From positions 28,875 to 92,874 of the IMG/VR virus record IMGVR_UViG_3300044641_004856: DNA of 64,000 bases; one strand, 5' to 3'. The position numbers were made by a program, and so were the translations under genes. The DNA is from a virus. The notes under the pieces are model-generated. The model was not told the DNA's origin. It was given only the letters and a program-made list of their open reading frames with translations, and searched no databases. The number at the start of each line of letters is the position of its first letter. Within the stretch, counting starts at the first letter, position 1. Positions 1 through 7,480 of this stretch are shown here, in pieces.

Positions 1-1
1 A

Positions 2-760
2 GAGAAAGTCCCTGAAGGGATTACTCGTCCACGTTATAAATACACATGGTCTTGGAATGCAGATGGTTCTGAAGGATTAACTTACAGTGGAGATAAGATT
101 CATTCACGTAAGGGATACAGGTGGACACACCCTGTGCATGAAGTTATGCGAAATTACGGGATGGAAGAGACTCAATCATGGACTGGATTACAGATTCATC
201 ATTTCCCAGACAACACTAAGTCTAGAAGTCAATACTTCCCTTTGTTAGAAATGGCTGTAGCAGAAAGTCCAAACGATGACAGAAATGCACACTACCTAGG
301 TAGAGAGTATTACTTCAATGGAATGTGCGACAAAGCAAAGGCAGAGTTACAACGACATCTTTCGTTGCCAAATGCTGTTTGGAAACCAGAACGTGCTGCA
401 TCAATGCGTTACATTGCTCGTTGTTCTGAAGGTGCTGAAAAAGAAGAGTGGCTAATGAAAGCACAAGAGGAATACCCTGAATCTAGAGAAGCCTTAGTTG
501 AACTATCTGAGTATTACTACAGCATCAGTGATTGGCATGCTTGCCTTCGAATGGCAAAGAGAGCCTTAGACATAAAACAACGACCACTTGAATACTTAAC
601 AGACCCTAAAGCATGGGGTTACACACCATACGATATGGCAGCAATTTCTTCTTATCACTTAGGTTTTAAAGAGGATGCCCTGACATTTGGACAAGAAGCA
701 CTTAACATAGAACCTAATGATGAACGTCTAAAACGTAATTTAGAGTTCTATTCTGCTTAG
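2..760 (+). CDS. Glycosyltransferase with TPR-like C-terminus (5' partial)
   Basis: The reading frame is open from base 2, so the gene starts left of the window and only its last ~252 codons are seen. The motif RKGYRWTHPVHEV near the start is typical of the end of family-2 glycosyltransferases that continue into tetratricopeptide helices. The rest is helical with TPR-like spacing (for example NAHYLGREYYFNGMCDKAKA and AAISSYHLGFKEDALTFGQE). Such enzymes glycosylate proteins or sugars; a virion protein or host wall target is inferred. It is followed after 8 bases by the next structural gene. The catalytic domain is not visible, so substrate cannot be judged. Confidence 0.7.
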   Translation, partial: EKVPEGITRPRYKYTWSWNADGSEGLTYSGDKIHSRKGYRWTHPVHEVMRNYGMEETQSWTGLQIHHFPDNTKSRSQYFPLLEMAVAESPNDDRNAHYLGREYYFNGMCDKAKAELQRHLSLPNAVWKPERAASMRYIARCSEGAEKEEWLMKAQEEYPESREALVELSEYYYSISDWHACLRMAKRALDIKQRPLEYLTDPKAWGYTPYDMAAISSYHLGFKEDALTFGQEALNIEPNDERLKRNLEFYSA

Positions 761-768
761 GAGAGTTC

Positions 769-1395
769 ATGCGGGGAAGTAGATTACAGGGTCGCTTTGA
801 CCTTGAGTATGAACAAAAGCGGATGTATGAAAGCATCAAAGAAGATTTACAACACCCTGTTGGTGTTGAAGTTGATTGGTTCCGTTGGAACAACGATTGG
901 TATGAAGAAAACGTTGCCACTGTAAGAGACCCTCTTTACGACGTTTCAAACTCTGGTTATGTAGGAACAGGTAACGTTGGAGGTCGACGTTGGATTCCTC
1001 CCTTTAGTCTTCCTGCTATTACTGCTCAAATTATTCGTGGTAGCAATGACCTTAATGAGCGAGGCTTCTACGTAGTCGACACTTTGCGATTAGTTCTTAA
1101 CGTAGGAGATGTTGAAAAACTTTTGCCTGGTATGTTGCTAGACCCATCAGACCATTTAAAAGACAGAGTTGTTTATCGTGGGAATGTTTTTAGTCCTTCT
1201 AGAATTAACCCTAGAGGACATTTTGGCTATAACTGGGCTGTTGTAACTGTTGATTTGACTGAAGTTAACTCAGAAGAATTAGTAAATGACCCTCAATTCC
1301 AGTATTTGGCACTAAAAGGTCAGCGAGAAATGATACCTTACGAAGAGTTGTATTACGGATTTAATGGATATGGAGAAGGAAAATATGGTAACTAA
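769..1395 (+). CDS. Virion structural protein, connector-like, unknown
   Basis: This 208-aa protein starts 8 bases after the previous stop with AGGAGAG as ribosome site. I do not recognise a family. It is soluble, mixed alpha/beta, with an aromatic-rich stretch (VDWFRWNNDWYEENV, residues ~33-47) and a motif resembling head-tail joining proteins (DTLRLVLNVGDVEKLLPGMLLDPSDHLKDRVVYRG is split over residues ~104-140). Its place upstream of fibre, neck and tail genes in the late operon supports a structural role. The 3' end overlaps the next small gene by 11 bases, which suggests translational coupling. Confidence 0.5.
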   Translation: MRGSRLQGRFDLEYEQKRMYESIKEDLQHPVGVEVDWFRWNNDWYEENVATVRDPLYDVSNSGYVGTGNVGGRRWIPPFSLPAITAQIIRGSNDLNERGFYVVDTLRLVLNVGDVEKLLPGMLLDPSDHLKDRVVYRGNVFSPSRINPRGHFGYNWAVVTVDLTEVNSEELVNDPQFQYLALKGQREMIPYEELYYGFNGYGEGKYGN

Positions 1396-1537
1396 CGAAG
1401 AGCGTGAAGTTTTAGAAGCACAAAAGATTGTTCTAGAAACCGACATTGCTGATTCTCAGTCTTGGCGAGGTGCTCGTGAGTTAGCAGCAATGGGCGATGC
1501 TCTTGCAAAACTAACAGCGAAACTAGATAGCGAGTAA
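1385..1537 (+). CDS. Small helical protein, 50 aa
   Basis: An ATG at 1385 lies inside the end of the upstream gene, preceded by GGAGAAGG as ribosome site. The product of 50 residues is predicted to be almost entirely helical (EEREVLEAQKIVLE and ARELAAMGDALAKLTAKL). No family recognised. The coupled position between structural genes suggests a virion or assembly accessory. It is too short for firm assignment; the strong ribosome site and tight packing are the main support. Confidence 0.6.
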   Translation: MVTNEEREVLEAQKIVLETDIADSQSWRGARELAAMGDALAKLTAKLDSE

Positions 1538-1540
1538 CCC

Positions 1541-2059
1541 TTGCCTCTCAATCTTCCCAAGCGTGGAGATAACAACTGGGACACGCCACTTAATGCTGCC
1601 TTAGTTGACTTAGACACTCGAGTAACTACGCACACTCACCCTGCATCTGCAACTGCTTATCCAAGCCCAATTGCTTACACACCTGTGTGGTCTGGAACTG
1701 GTTTAGTGCAGTCTTCTAACCTTGCTACAGGAACATACTTTGATTATGGTCAGATGGTTGTTGTGCAAATTACAGTTCCGATGACAAACGTTACTCATTT
1801 TGGTACTGGTGCTTACTCGGTAACTCTTCCAAAACAATCAGCACTTCATGCAAATGCTTGGGGTGGAACTATTCACGACACAAGTCTAAGTAAGTTCTAC
1901 AGTCTTAAGGGGCACTTAGAAGCAAACAGTAACGTTTGCAGTCTTTGGTTTATAAACCAAGCCACTCAAGACCAAACATTTGCTGCAACCACACCTTTTG
2001 TTCTTGCTACAGATGACCTGTTCCACATCAACTTTATTTACCAGGCTAAATCTGCGTAA
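1541..2059 (+). CDS. Fibre-like virion protein
   Basis: A 172-aa protein starting with TTG three bases after the upstream stop. The N-terminus (LPKRGDNNWDTPLNAALVDLD) has the look of the virion-attachment segment of many phage fibre and head-decoration proteins, followed by a Thr/His-rich collar (TRVTTHTHPA). Residues ~45-172 are beta-rich with alternating hydrophobics, like a jelly-roll or C1q-type trimeric tip. It is probably a short fibre or decoration protein. Receptor unknown. Its stop overlaps the next start (TAATG). Confidence 0.6.
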   Translation: MPLNLPKRGDNNWDTPLNAALVDLDTRVTTHTHPASATAYPSPIAYTPVWSGTGLVQSSNLATGTYFDYGQMVVVQITVPMTNVTHFGTGAYSVTLPKQSALHANAWGGTIHDTSLSKFYSLKGHLEANSNVCSLWFINQATQDQTFAATTPFVLATDDLFHINFIYQAKSA

Positions 2060-2325
2060 TGGCTGAAAAAAAGAAACCTGTTAAACCAGAGAAGCCAGTA
2101 ACTATTGCTATTGGAGTTCCTGGTCGTAAGGCTCATATCTCACATAAGGTCACCAAAAATAAAAAAGGCGATGTTGTAGTAGAGCACACAAACTCAAAGC
2201 AGGGTAAATACGATAAGATTAACCTTACTAAAAAAAGCCAAGGCTCAATAAAGTCTGTGGCTCAAGGAGTCAAGGGCGTAAAAGAATGGCATAAGAAAAA
2301 TCCGCACACGAGTAGGAGTACGTAA
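2059..2325 (+). CDS. Small basic protein, 88 aa
   Basis: Starts in a TAATG overlap with the fibre-like gene. The product is strongly basic (MAEKKKPVKPEKP at the start; many Lys in residues 25-80) and has no membrane segment or cysteine. No family recognised. It is first of five consecutive tiny lysine-rich genes (to 3052) in the late operon. A role in binding nucleic acid or a virion surface is possible but unproven. Its own stop again overlaps the next ATG. Confidence 0.6.
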   Translation: MAEKKKPVKPEKPVTIAIGVPGRKAHISHKVTKNKKGDVVVEHTNSKQGKYDKINLTKKSQGSIKSVAQGVKGVKEWHKKNPHTSRST

Positions 2326-2471
2326 TGGCGACTAAAGTTGCTGCAGACCCTTGTTGGAAGGGATATGTTCAAGTAGGTATGAAGACCAAAAACGGCAAAA
2401 AAGTGCCAAACTGTGTTCCTGAAGGTTCTGGAAAGAAAAAAGTAGCAGCCCCCAAGAAAGGCAAAAAATGA
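2325..2471 (+). CDS. Tiny basic protein with paired cysteines, 48 aa
   Basis: Starts in a TAATG overlap and is 48 residues long. The core PCWKGYVQVGMKTKNGKKVPNCVP (written here as PCWKGY, QVGMK and PNCVP elements) is a pattern I know from small proteins of many tailed phages, in which two cysteines flank a GMK turn; function is unknown. The C-terminus is a run of Lys/Gly. Start overlaps and repeated small-basic neighbours support expression. It might be a virion-associated or DNA-binding peptide. Confidence 0.65.
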   Translation: MATKVAADPCWKGYVQVGMKTKNGKKVPNCVPEGSGKKKVAAPKKGKK

Positions 2472-2749
2472 ATTTAGCATTTGAATTAGACTTAGTTGTG
2501 AGGGGATTAATTGAATTCCCTGAAAATGAGCACAACGCTGCAGCATTAGCGGAGGTACGACCAATTGCTGCAAAACTAACTATTTTAAAAGACCAGGTAA
2601 CAGAAGACGTTCTTTCTAAAGAACAAGTTATTACTTCTTTAGAAAACGTAAAGGGAGAGTTAGATGTCCTTGATTCTATTTTGCCTTTTGTTAAAATTGC
2701 TGCTGCAGACCTACTGCGGTTTGTTAACCTACTAAAAGAAAGCGAGTAA
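2468..2749 (+). CDS. Helical acidic protein, 93 aa
   Basis: Starts at an ATGA overlap with the preceding tiny gene. In contrast to its neighbours it is acidic and entirely helical, with heptad-like leucines (residues ~35-75: AAKLTILKDQV, LENVKGELDVLDSIL), suggesting a short coiled-coil bundle. No family recognised. Its position inside the basic-peptide cluster of the structural operon suggests an assembly or virion accessory role. Confidence 0.6.
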   Translation: MNLAFELDLVVRGLIEFPENEHNAAALAEVRPIAAKLTILKDQVTEDVLSKEQVITSLENVKGELDVLDSILPFVKIAAADLLRFVNLLKESE

Positions 2750-2753
2750 GAGC

Positions 2754-2885
2754 ATGTGTGCTGTATGCGGATGCGGTAAGAAAAAGGGTCAGGCTGGATT
2801 TGGTAAAGGTAAAGGCTCTGCTATGGATGACAAAAAGAAAGCCTCTATGCTAAAGGGCAAAGACAAAGACAAGAAGAAGAAGTAA
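2754..2885 (+). CDS. Tiny Cys/Lys-rich peptide, 43 aa
   Basis: ATG at 2754, four bases after the upstream stop. The product begins MCAVCGCGKKK, with three cysteines in a CxxCxC arrangement within the first seven residues, and ends in a lysine run (KDKDKKKK). The knuckle could bind zinc or another metal, with the tail binding nucleic acid; both are inference. No strong ribosome site is seen, so coupling to the upstream gene is likely. Confidence 0.55.
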   Translation: MCAVCGCGKKKGQAGFGKGKGSAMDDKKKASMLKGKDKDKKKK

Positions 2886-2890
2886 CCCCT

Positions 2891-3052
2891 ATGGCTAAAG
2901 AACTCTCACCTAAACAAAAGCAAATTGCTAAAGTTGCTGGAAACCCTAAAAAAATTGAGGGTAAAGACTTCCAAGCGTTAAAGGCTATGAAAAAAGGCTC
3001 TGGCGTAAAAGGTAAGACTCAAAAGCAATTGCCTCGTAAAAAGGGTATGTAA
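2891..3052 (+). CDS. Tiny basic protein, 53 aa
   Basis: ATG at 2891 just after the previous stop; 53 residues, about a third Lys or Arg, no cysteine. The segment LSPKQKQIAKVAGNPKKI is a pattern shared by several small phage proteins, where it often carries the same NPKKI turn, but no function is known to me. It is the last gene before the hairpin terminator at 3074, so it closes this transcription unit. Confidence 0.6.
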   Translation: MAKELSPKQKQIAKVAGNPKKIEGKDFQALKAMKKGSGVKGKTQKQLPRKKGM

Positions 3053-3073
3053 TCCTTAAAAGAATTAAAGTTT

Positions 3074-3100
3074 AAGCCCCCGACTGGGGGCTTTTTCTTT
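3074..3100 (+). terminator. Rho-independent terminator
   Basis: Perfect 8-bp stem AAGCCCCC / GGGGGCTT with a GACT tetraloop (3074-3093), followed by TTTCTTT. A second, weaker inverted repeat (AGCAAGA / TCTTGCT, 3112-3135) followed by GTTTT lies just downstream. Together they separate the fibre/small-protein genes from the tail genes. Confidence 0.85.
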
Positions 3101-3170
3101 ATCCTTGTCTTAGCAAGAACCATGCGGGTCTTGCTGTTTTACTTGCTGATTTAACTGCTGCTTTAAGGGG

Positions 3171-3365
3171 ATGTCTATGTCTACTCCATGGTACGAACAG
3201 GTTGCTGAGATGCAGTCTGCCAGTGAGCGTGATGAGTTTGTAAAAGGTATGTACGGTTTTAAACCGCATAATCAGCATAATTTTGTAATTGGTCTTTTGG
3301 CTGGGTATGTCGGAACTAAACTACTTTTTAACTCAAAGAAGTCACGCCGTGAGACAAATAACTAA
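3171..3365 (+). CDS. Small membrane-anchored protein, 64 aa
   Basis: ATG at 3171 follows AAGGGG; a second in-frame ATG two codons later is possible. The N-terminal half is hydrophilic and helical; residues ~38-53 (FVIGLLAGYVGTKLLF) form one potential membrane helix followed by a basic tail. No family recognised. The end overlaps the following gene. A membrane peptide in a tail operon may act in lysis or entry, but nothing in the sequence proves it. Confidence 0.6.
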   Translation: MSMSTPWYEQVAEMQSASERDEFVKGMYGFKPHNQHNFVIGLLAGYVGTKLLFNSKKSRRETNN

Positions 3366-3669
3366 ACTCAAGCCAGCATTTATAAAAGCAGCCCGTCAAA
3401 CCGCTCAATTCATGACGCTTGAATTGCGTAATGAAACACGAGCCAGTGGTTGGAACCCTGATGTTGTTGACGCTATTAAAGTCTCCTATTCCAACAACCA
3501 CCTAAGTATTAACATCCCTGCAAAATATAAGCCGTTGGCAGATAACTGGGAGTTTGGTACTCCTAATCGCCAACCTACTGGGGCAATCCGACGTTTCTCA
3601 AATCGCCCAGAAGAGGCAGAGAAGTTTCTTTTAAAAAGCGTTAAGACTTCTTTAAGAGGTGTCCTATGA
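3349..3669 (+). CDS. Neck/tail-completion protein, HK97 gp10-like
   Basis: I prefer GTG at 3349, which overlaps the upstream stop by 17 bases; an ATG at 3289 would overlap it by 77. The 106-aa product has a helical N-terminus (TKLKPAFIKAARQTAQFM), then beta strands and a PxxxxWEFGTPNRQPTGAIRR segment. The 'W.fGt..r.ptp..R' type motif is characteristic of the HK97 gp10-like neck protein family. Placement just before the tail terminator-like and sheath genes agrees. Confidence 0.6.
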   Translation: MRQITKLKPAFIKAARQTAQFMTLELRNETRASGWNPDVVDAIKVSYSNNHLSINIPAKYKPLADNWEFGTPNRQPTGAIRRFSNRPEEAEKFLLKSVKTSLRGVL

Positions 3670-4310
3670 CACTAGGTCCTTTATTTTTAGAAGAAGACAA
3701 CATGCTCAAAGAAAAACTTAAAGGCATTCTTGTCCATGACCAACGAGCAGACAACGAAAAAATTGGTCGTCCTGTGCAGGTATGGTTTGGTCAACCTGAC
3801 GTTGAACTTAGAGACCAGACTTACCCATTTATTACTATTGACTTAATTGACATTCTTGAGGACCGTGCTCGCTCACATAGAGGCAAGGTTAACAAAACTA
3901 CCGCTCCATATTTAGAGCCTGCAAATTTTCCTGTTAACAAGGCTTGGGAAATTGATTACCCAATTCCAGTAAACCTTGATTACCAAGTAACGACGTATTC
4001 ACGTCAACCTCGACATGATAGAGAAATTCTTGCTGAACTTCTCTACTCAAGATTAAAGTTTCGCAATGCGACTTTAATCGGTAATGACGATACCGTCCGT
4101 CGTCTTGATGTTCTCGATGTCTCAAAACGAGATGTTGTAGAACAGGCTAAACGCCTGTTTGTAAATGCAATTACTGTGCGTGTTTCAAGTGAAATTCCAC
4201 AGGATATGTATGAAGAGTTCTACAAGGTGCAAAAAGTTAAAGTCACTGGTTCCGCTCCTGCTCCAAGGCAGAGGATTATCGGAGTCAACTACGAACAAAC
4301 ATCTCGCTAA
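3666..4310 (+). CDS. Tail completion/terminator-like protein
   Basis: Starts in an ATGA overlap with the neck gene. The 214-aa product has PFITIDLIDI (residues ~57-66), a strand pattern found in tail terminator proteins, and a later DREILAELLYSRL helix. It carries no enzyme motif. In contractile-tail phages the gene immediately upstream of the sheath commonly encodes the tail terminator that caps the tube and joins it to the head, so this call rests on position and fold impression. Confidence 0.5.
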   Translation: MTLGPLFLEEDNMLKEKLKGILVHDQRADNEKIGRPVQVWFGQPDVELRDQTYPFITIDLIDILEDRARSHRGKVNKTTAPYLEPANFPVNKAWEIDYPIPVNLDYQVTTYSRQPRHDREILAELLYSRLKFRNATLIGNDDTVRRLDVLDVSKRDVVEQAKRLFVNAITVRVSSEIPQDMYEEFYKVQKVKVTGSAPAPRQRIIGVNYEQTSR

Positions 4311-4349
4311 TAATCGGACCCCCTACCAACAACCTAGATAGGAGAAATC

Positions 4350-5873
4350 ATGGCAGTTTATAAAAGACCAGGAATTTACATCAGTGAAGTCCTGCTCCCT
4401 GCTCCAATTACTAACTCCATAACAGCACAGGCTGCTGGTATGGTCGCTGCACCATTTGCCCAAGGACCAACAACATTAACCTTGGTTAACTCATGGTATG
4501 AATTTACAAAGCATTTTGGTGGTTACAATTCATTGTTCCCAGCCACATTTGCTGTCTCTCTCTTTTTCCAAAATGGTGGAAGAGAGTTGTATGTTAAAAG
4601 AATTATGGGCCAAACAGCACAGGCTGCAACTGGCGTAGTTCCTCGTGCTTCTGGTGCTGGAACTGTTTTAACACTAACTGCAAAAAATAAAGGAACTGAC
4701 GGTAATAACTACCGCGTTCAAATGTCAAACGGAACTGCTGTTGGAAACTCTCTAAATATTGCTATTTACAAAGAGGGAGTTCCTGGAACTTCTACTAGCA
4801 TTCAAGACGATATTTTAGTTGAACAGTACGACAACGTTTACACAGATGAACCACTTTCTAATAGTTACGCACCAACAGTGATTAACTCAGTTTCACAACT
4901 TTTTACTTGTACTGTTAGTGATAACACAAACCTTCCAAGTGTTAACGTTGTGCCATTTACTGGTGGAACTAATGGAAATGCAATAATTGATACCGACTAC
5001 TCTAGTTCAACAGATGGCGTAATTGCATCCATTGCAACTATTGACCGTCCTTTGGTAGTGTTTTTACCTGGTCTTTATGATTTGTTGACCGCAAACGCAG
5101 CAACACAAATTCAACTTGATGTTGCTGCTGCATGTGAGAGTTCACAAAAGAACTTCTACGTTGGAGAAACTCAAAAAGACCGTACAGTTACACAAGCGTT
5201 GACTACTGCCGATTCACTTGGTGGTGGTAGAAGTTTTGCTGCTGTTTACTATCCTCACGTATTTGTTTCTGACCCTCTTGGTGTAGCCACAGGTGCTACA
5301 CGTAAGGTAGGTCCTGCAGGTGCAGTTGCTGGTTTGTTCTTAAGAACTGATGCAACTGTTGGTCCATTCAAAGCCCCTGCTGGTTTAACAGCAAACCTTG
5401 TTGGAGTTGTTTCTACAGAAAAGACATTTACTACTACTGAGTTAGATACTTTAAACTCAAGTAAGTATCCAATTAACCCTATTCGTCAAATCCCAGGTGC
5501 GGGTATCTCAGTAATGGGTGCACGTACTCTGCTACAGGACGGAACAGCAAACAAGTATGTAAATATGCGTCGTTCTCTTATTTACATCCGCAAGAGTTTG
5601 CAAAACCTAACAGAGTTTGCGCTATTCGAAAATAACAATGAGCAGTTGTGGGGTCGTATTACTACAACCCTTAACACCTTCTTAAATGAATACCGCAATC
5701 AAGGAGGATTACGTGGAAATTCTCCATCAGAAGCGTACTTTATTAAGTGCGACGCTGAAAACAATACTGCTGCCTCTATCGCTAGTGGCGAAGTTCGCAT
5801 CGAAGTCGGTGTGGCTTTGCAGTACCCTGCGGAATTCGTGGTTATTAACCTTAGCCAGAAGACCTTAAACTAA
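4350..5873 (+). CDS. Tail sheath protein
   Basis: 507 aa behind an AGGAGA ribosome site. The N-terminus (YKRPGIYISEVLLPAP) is the hallmark of contractile tail sheath subunits: 'PGVYi.E'. The C-terminal region, including RRSLIYIRKSL, ALFENNNEQLWGRI and a final IEVGVALQYPAEFVVINL, matches the conserved sheath core that makes the interlocking beta handshake. Length is in the usual range. It forms the contractile outer tube that drives DNA injection, with the tube gene directly downstream. Confidence 0.93.
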   Translation: MAVYKRPGIYISEVLLPAPITNSITAQAAGMVAAPFAQGPTTLTLVNSWYEFTKHFGGYNSLFPATFAVSLFFQNGGRELYVKRIMGQTAQAATGVVPRASGAGTVLTLTAKNKGTDGNNYRVQMSNGTAVGNSLNIAIYKEGVPGTSTSIQDDILVEQYDNVYTDEPLSNSYAPTVINSVSQLFTCTVSDNTNLPSVNVVPFTGGTNGNAIIDTDYSSSTDGVIASIATIDRPLVVFLPGLYDLLTANAATQIQLDVAAACESSQKNFYVGETQKDRTVTQALTTADSLGGGRSFAAVYYPHVFVSDPLGVATGATRKVGPAGAVAGLFLRTDATVGPFKAPAGLTANLVGVVSTEKTFTTTELDTLNSSKYPINPIRQIPGAGISVMGARTLLQDGTANKYVNMRRSLIYIRKSLQNLTEFALFENNNEQLWGRITTTLNTFLNEYRNQGGLRGNSPSEAYFIKCDAENNTAASIASGEVRIEVGVALQYPAEFVVINLSQKTLN

Positions 5874-5893
5874 GAAAAGGAGCCTAACTAAAA

Positions 5894-6502
5894 ATGGCAT
5901 TCGTAGATAAAAACAGGTCAAGTCTTGCGACTGACCCAATTAGAAACTTTAGGTTTTTGGTCAGATTTCTTCCTCTGAACTCAAATGACACTAATCTTTC
6001 TGATTTAAGTACAGCAACTATGGGCTTTACTTCAGTTTCAGGAATGGCTGTAACCACAGACTCTATTCCTTATCGTGAAGGTGGCTACAATACTACTGTT
6101 CACCAAATTCCTGGACAAACTTCTTTCCAGCCAGTTACTCTTCAAAGAGGCGTACTTATTGGAAATAAGCAAGGCTGGAACTGGATGAAGAACATGTTCT
6201 ACACAGTTCAAAATGGTGGAAACAGAACTATCAATCAAAACTTCCGTTGCGATATTGAAATTTCTGTTCTTCCACACCCAATATCAAATCAAACAATTGC
6301 TGCAGGTGCACAAGAAGACACTGCAATGAGGTTTAAGTTTTACAACTGCTGGCCTACAGCAATTGCTTACTCAGACCTTAACGCTGGTGACAACTCTCTC
6401 CTTGTTGAACAAATGACAATGGTGCATGAAGGATTCGATACATCGTTTGCTTCATTTGATGCTGCTAAGAAGTTTGTTTCTGCACCAGCAGTTGACGCGT
6501 AA
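5894..6502 (+). CDS. Tail tube protein (T4 gp19-like)
   Basis: 202 aa, following an AAGGAG site 21 bases after the sheath stop. The DPIRNFRFLVRF opening and later EGGYNTTVHQIPGQTSF and LQRGVLIG segments are typical of the gp19-type tube family, whose members form stacked hexameric rings inside the sheath. No extra domain. Gene order sheath-tube-chaperone-tape measure is standard, giving strong support. Confidence 0.92.
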   Translation: MAFVDKNRSSLATDPIRNFRFLVRFLPLNSNDTNLSDLSTATMGFTSVSGMAVTTDSIPYREGGYNTTVHQIPGQTSFQPVTLQRGVLIGNKQGWNWMKNMFYTVQNGGNRTINQNFRCDIEISVLPHPISNQTIAAGAQEDTAMRFKFYNCWPTAIAYSDLNAGDNSLLVEQMTMVHEGFDTSFASFDAAKKFVSAPAVDA

Positions 6503-6525
6503 CTAACTAACTAAAGGAAAATAAA

Positions 6526-7332
6526 ATGACTACTCAAACCGTAAAAGCATCTGAAAATCCAGACCTTGTAAACCAAATGGTTGCCCAAGCACTGGCCGAA
6601 CCTGAAAAACAACAAGAATCAGTTGTAGTTACTCCTCCTTCTGATGTTCACGTTACTCTCCCTGGCGGATTTATAAATTCTGCTGGGGAGAGTGTGACAA
6701 CAGTTGAGGTTCGTGAATTAACTGGAAAAGACGAAGAAGCAATTGCAAGAGCACAGAATCTTGGCAAGGCTCTTCTACAAGTACTAAGCCGTGGAACTGT
6801 CAAAATTGGAAAAGAACCTGCTACTGAAGATGCACTAGATGCAATGTTGGCTGGCGACAGAGATGCTGTCATGCTAGGTATCTACAAAGCAACTTTTGGT
6901 AATACACCAGAACTACAAGGTTTTTGTGGCGGATGCAACGCATTTAAGCCAGTTACCATTAACCTAAATGAAGATATTAAAGTAAGAACTTTAGTAGATG
7001 AGCCTAGTTTTGTTGTAAACGCTAAATGTGGAGAAGTAGTGGTTACCCTACCAACAGGTTACTGTCAAAAAGAGTTAGTGAATAACTCAGATAAAACTAT
7101 GTCTGAGTTGACAACGATTCTTCTTGAGAACTGCATTCTTAAGATTAACGGTCGTCCCGTTATTAGTAAAGGACAGATTCAAAACTTAGGCATTAGTGAC
7201 AGACGCTTAATTGGCGAAGCAATTAATAAACACGCAATTGGCCCAGTTTTTGAAGATATTTCAGTTACTTGTCCTGACTGCGAAGGTGAGGTAAACACTC
7301 CTATTAACTTAGGAAGTTTGTTTCGCTTTTAA
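6526..7332 (+). CDS. Tail assembly chaperone (gp26/gpG-like), zinc-binding
   Basis: 268 aa between tube and tape measure, after AAAGGAAA. The LPGGFINSAGESVTTVEVRELTG segment (residues ~44-66, in part) is the beta-start of the T4-type baseplate/tail chaperone family. Two cysteine pairs, CGGC (~residue 138) and CPDC (~residue 253), could bind zinc. The gene ends TTT-TAA-A, and the +1 frame runs open for another 46 codons past the stop; a programmed shift would give a 314-aa product, as in many tail chaperones upstream of the tape measure. Confidence 0.7.
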   Translation: MTTQTVKASENPDLVNQMVAQALAEPEKQQESVVVTPPSDVHVTLPGGFINSAGESVTTVEVRELTGKDEEAIARAQNLGKALLQVLSRGTVKIGKEPATEDALDAMLAGDRDAVMLGIYKATFGNTPELQGFCGGCNAFKPVTINLNEDIKVRTLVDEPSFVVNAKCGEVVVTLPTGYCQKELVNNSDKTMSELTTILLENCILKINGRPVISKGQIQNLGISDRRLIGEAINKHAIGPVFEDISVTCPDCEGEVNTPINLGSLFRF

Positions 7333-7333
7333 A
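7321..7333 (+). other. Candidate programmed +1 frameshift site
   Basis: The final sense codon TTT (7327-7329) is followed by the stop TAA and preceded by CGC. A Phe-tRNA can re-pair with the overlapping TTT at 7328-7330, after which AAA-ATT-TCT is read in the +1 frame. This is the layout of the RF2-type shift: a slippery codon next to a slow stop. No clear pseudoknot or upstream Shine-Dalgarno stimulator was recognised. Confidence 0.5.
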
Positions 7334-7354
7334 ATTTCTCAATATCCAGTTTTG

Positions 7355-7471
7355 ATGGCTGAATGGTTAGCCTTATCAGAGAGACATCAAGGATGGACCC
7401 TTACTGAAATAAAAGAACTTTCAGTAAGAGAACGAAAAAATTGGTTAGAACTTGCTAAAGAAGGTTACTAA
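7355..7471 (+). CDS. Tail chaperone C-terminal extension frame (38 aa if independent)
   Basis: Reads MAEWLALSERHQGWTLTEIK and onward to a stop at 7469. The frame is open back to 7319, so the segment more likely starts by a +1 shift from the upstream gene than from this ATG, which lacks a ribosome site. The content (tryptophan-spaced helix, ELSVRERKNWLELA) resembles the short C-terminal domain of long tail-chaperone isoforms that recruit the tape measure. The tape measure begins ten bases later. Confidence 0.6.
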   Translation: MAEWLALSERHQGWTLTEIKELSVRERKNWLELAKEGY

Positions 7472-7480
7472 GGAGTTGAC

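Noticed and set aside
2262-2573. Minus-strand open frames of 103 and 67 codons
   Set aside because: They lie fully over four well-packed plus-strand small genes with overlapping starts, lack ribosome sites, and have Phe/Ser/Leu-rich shadow composition.
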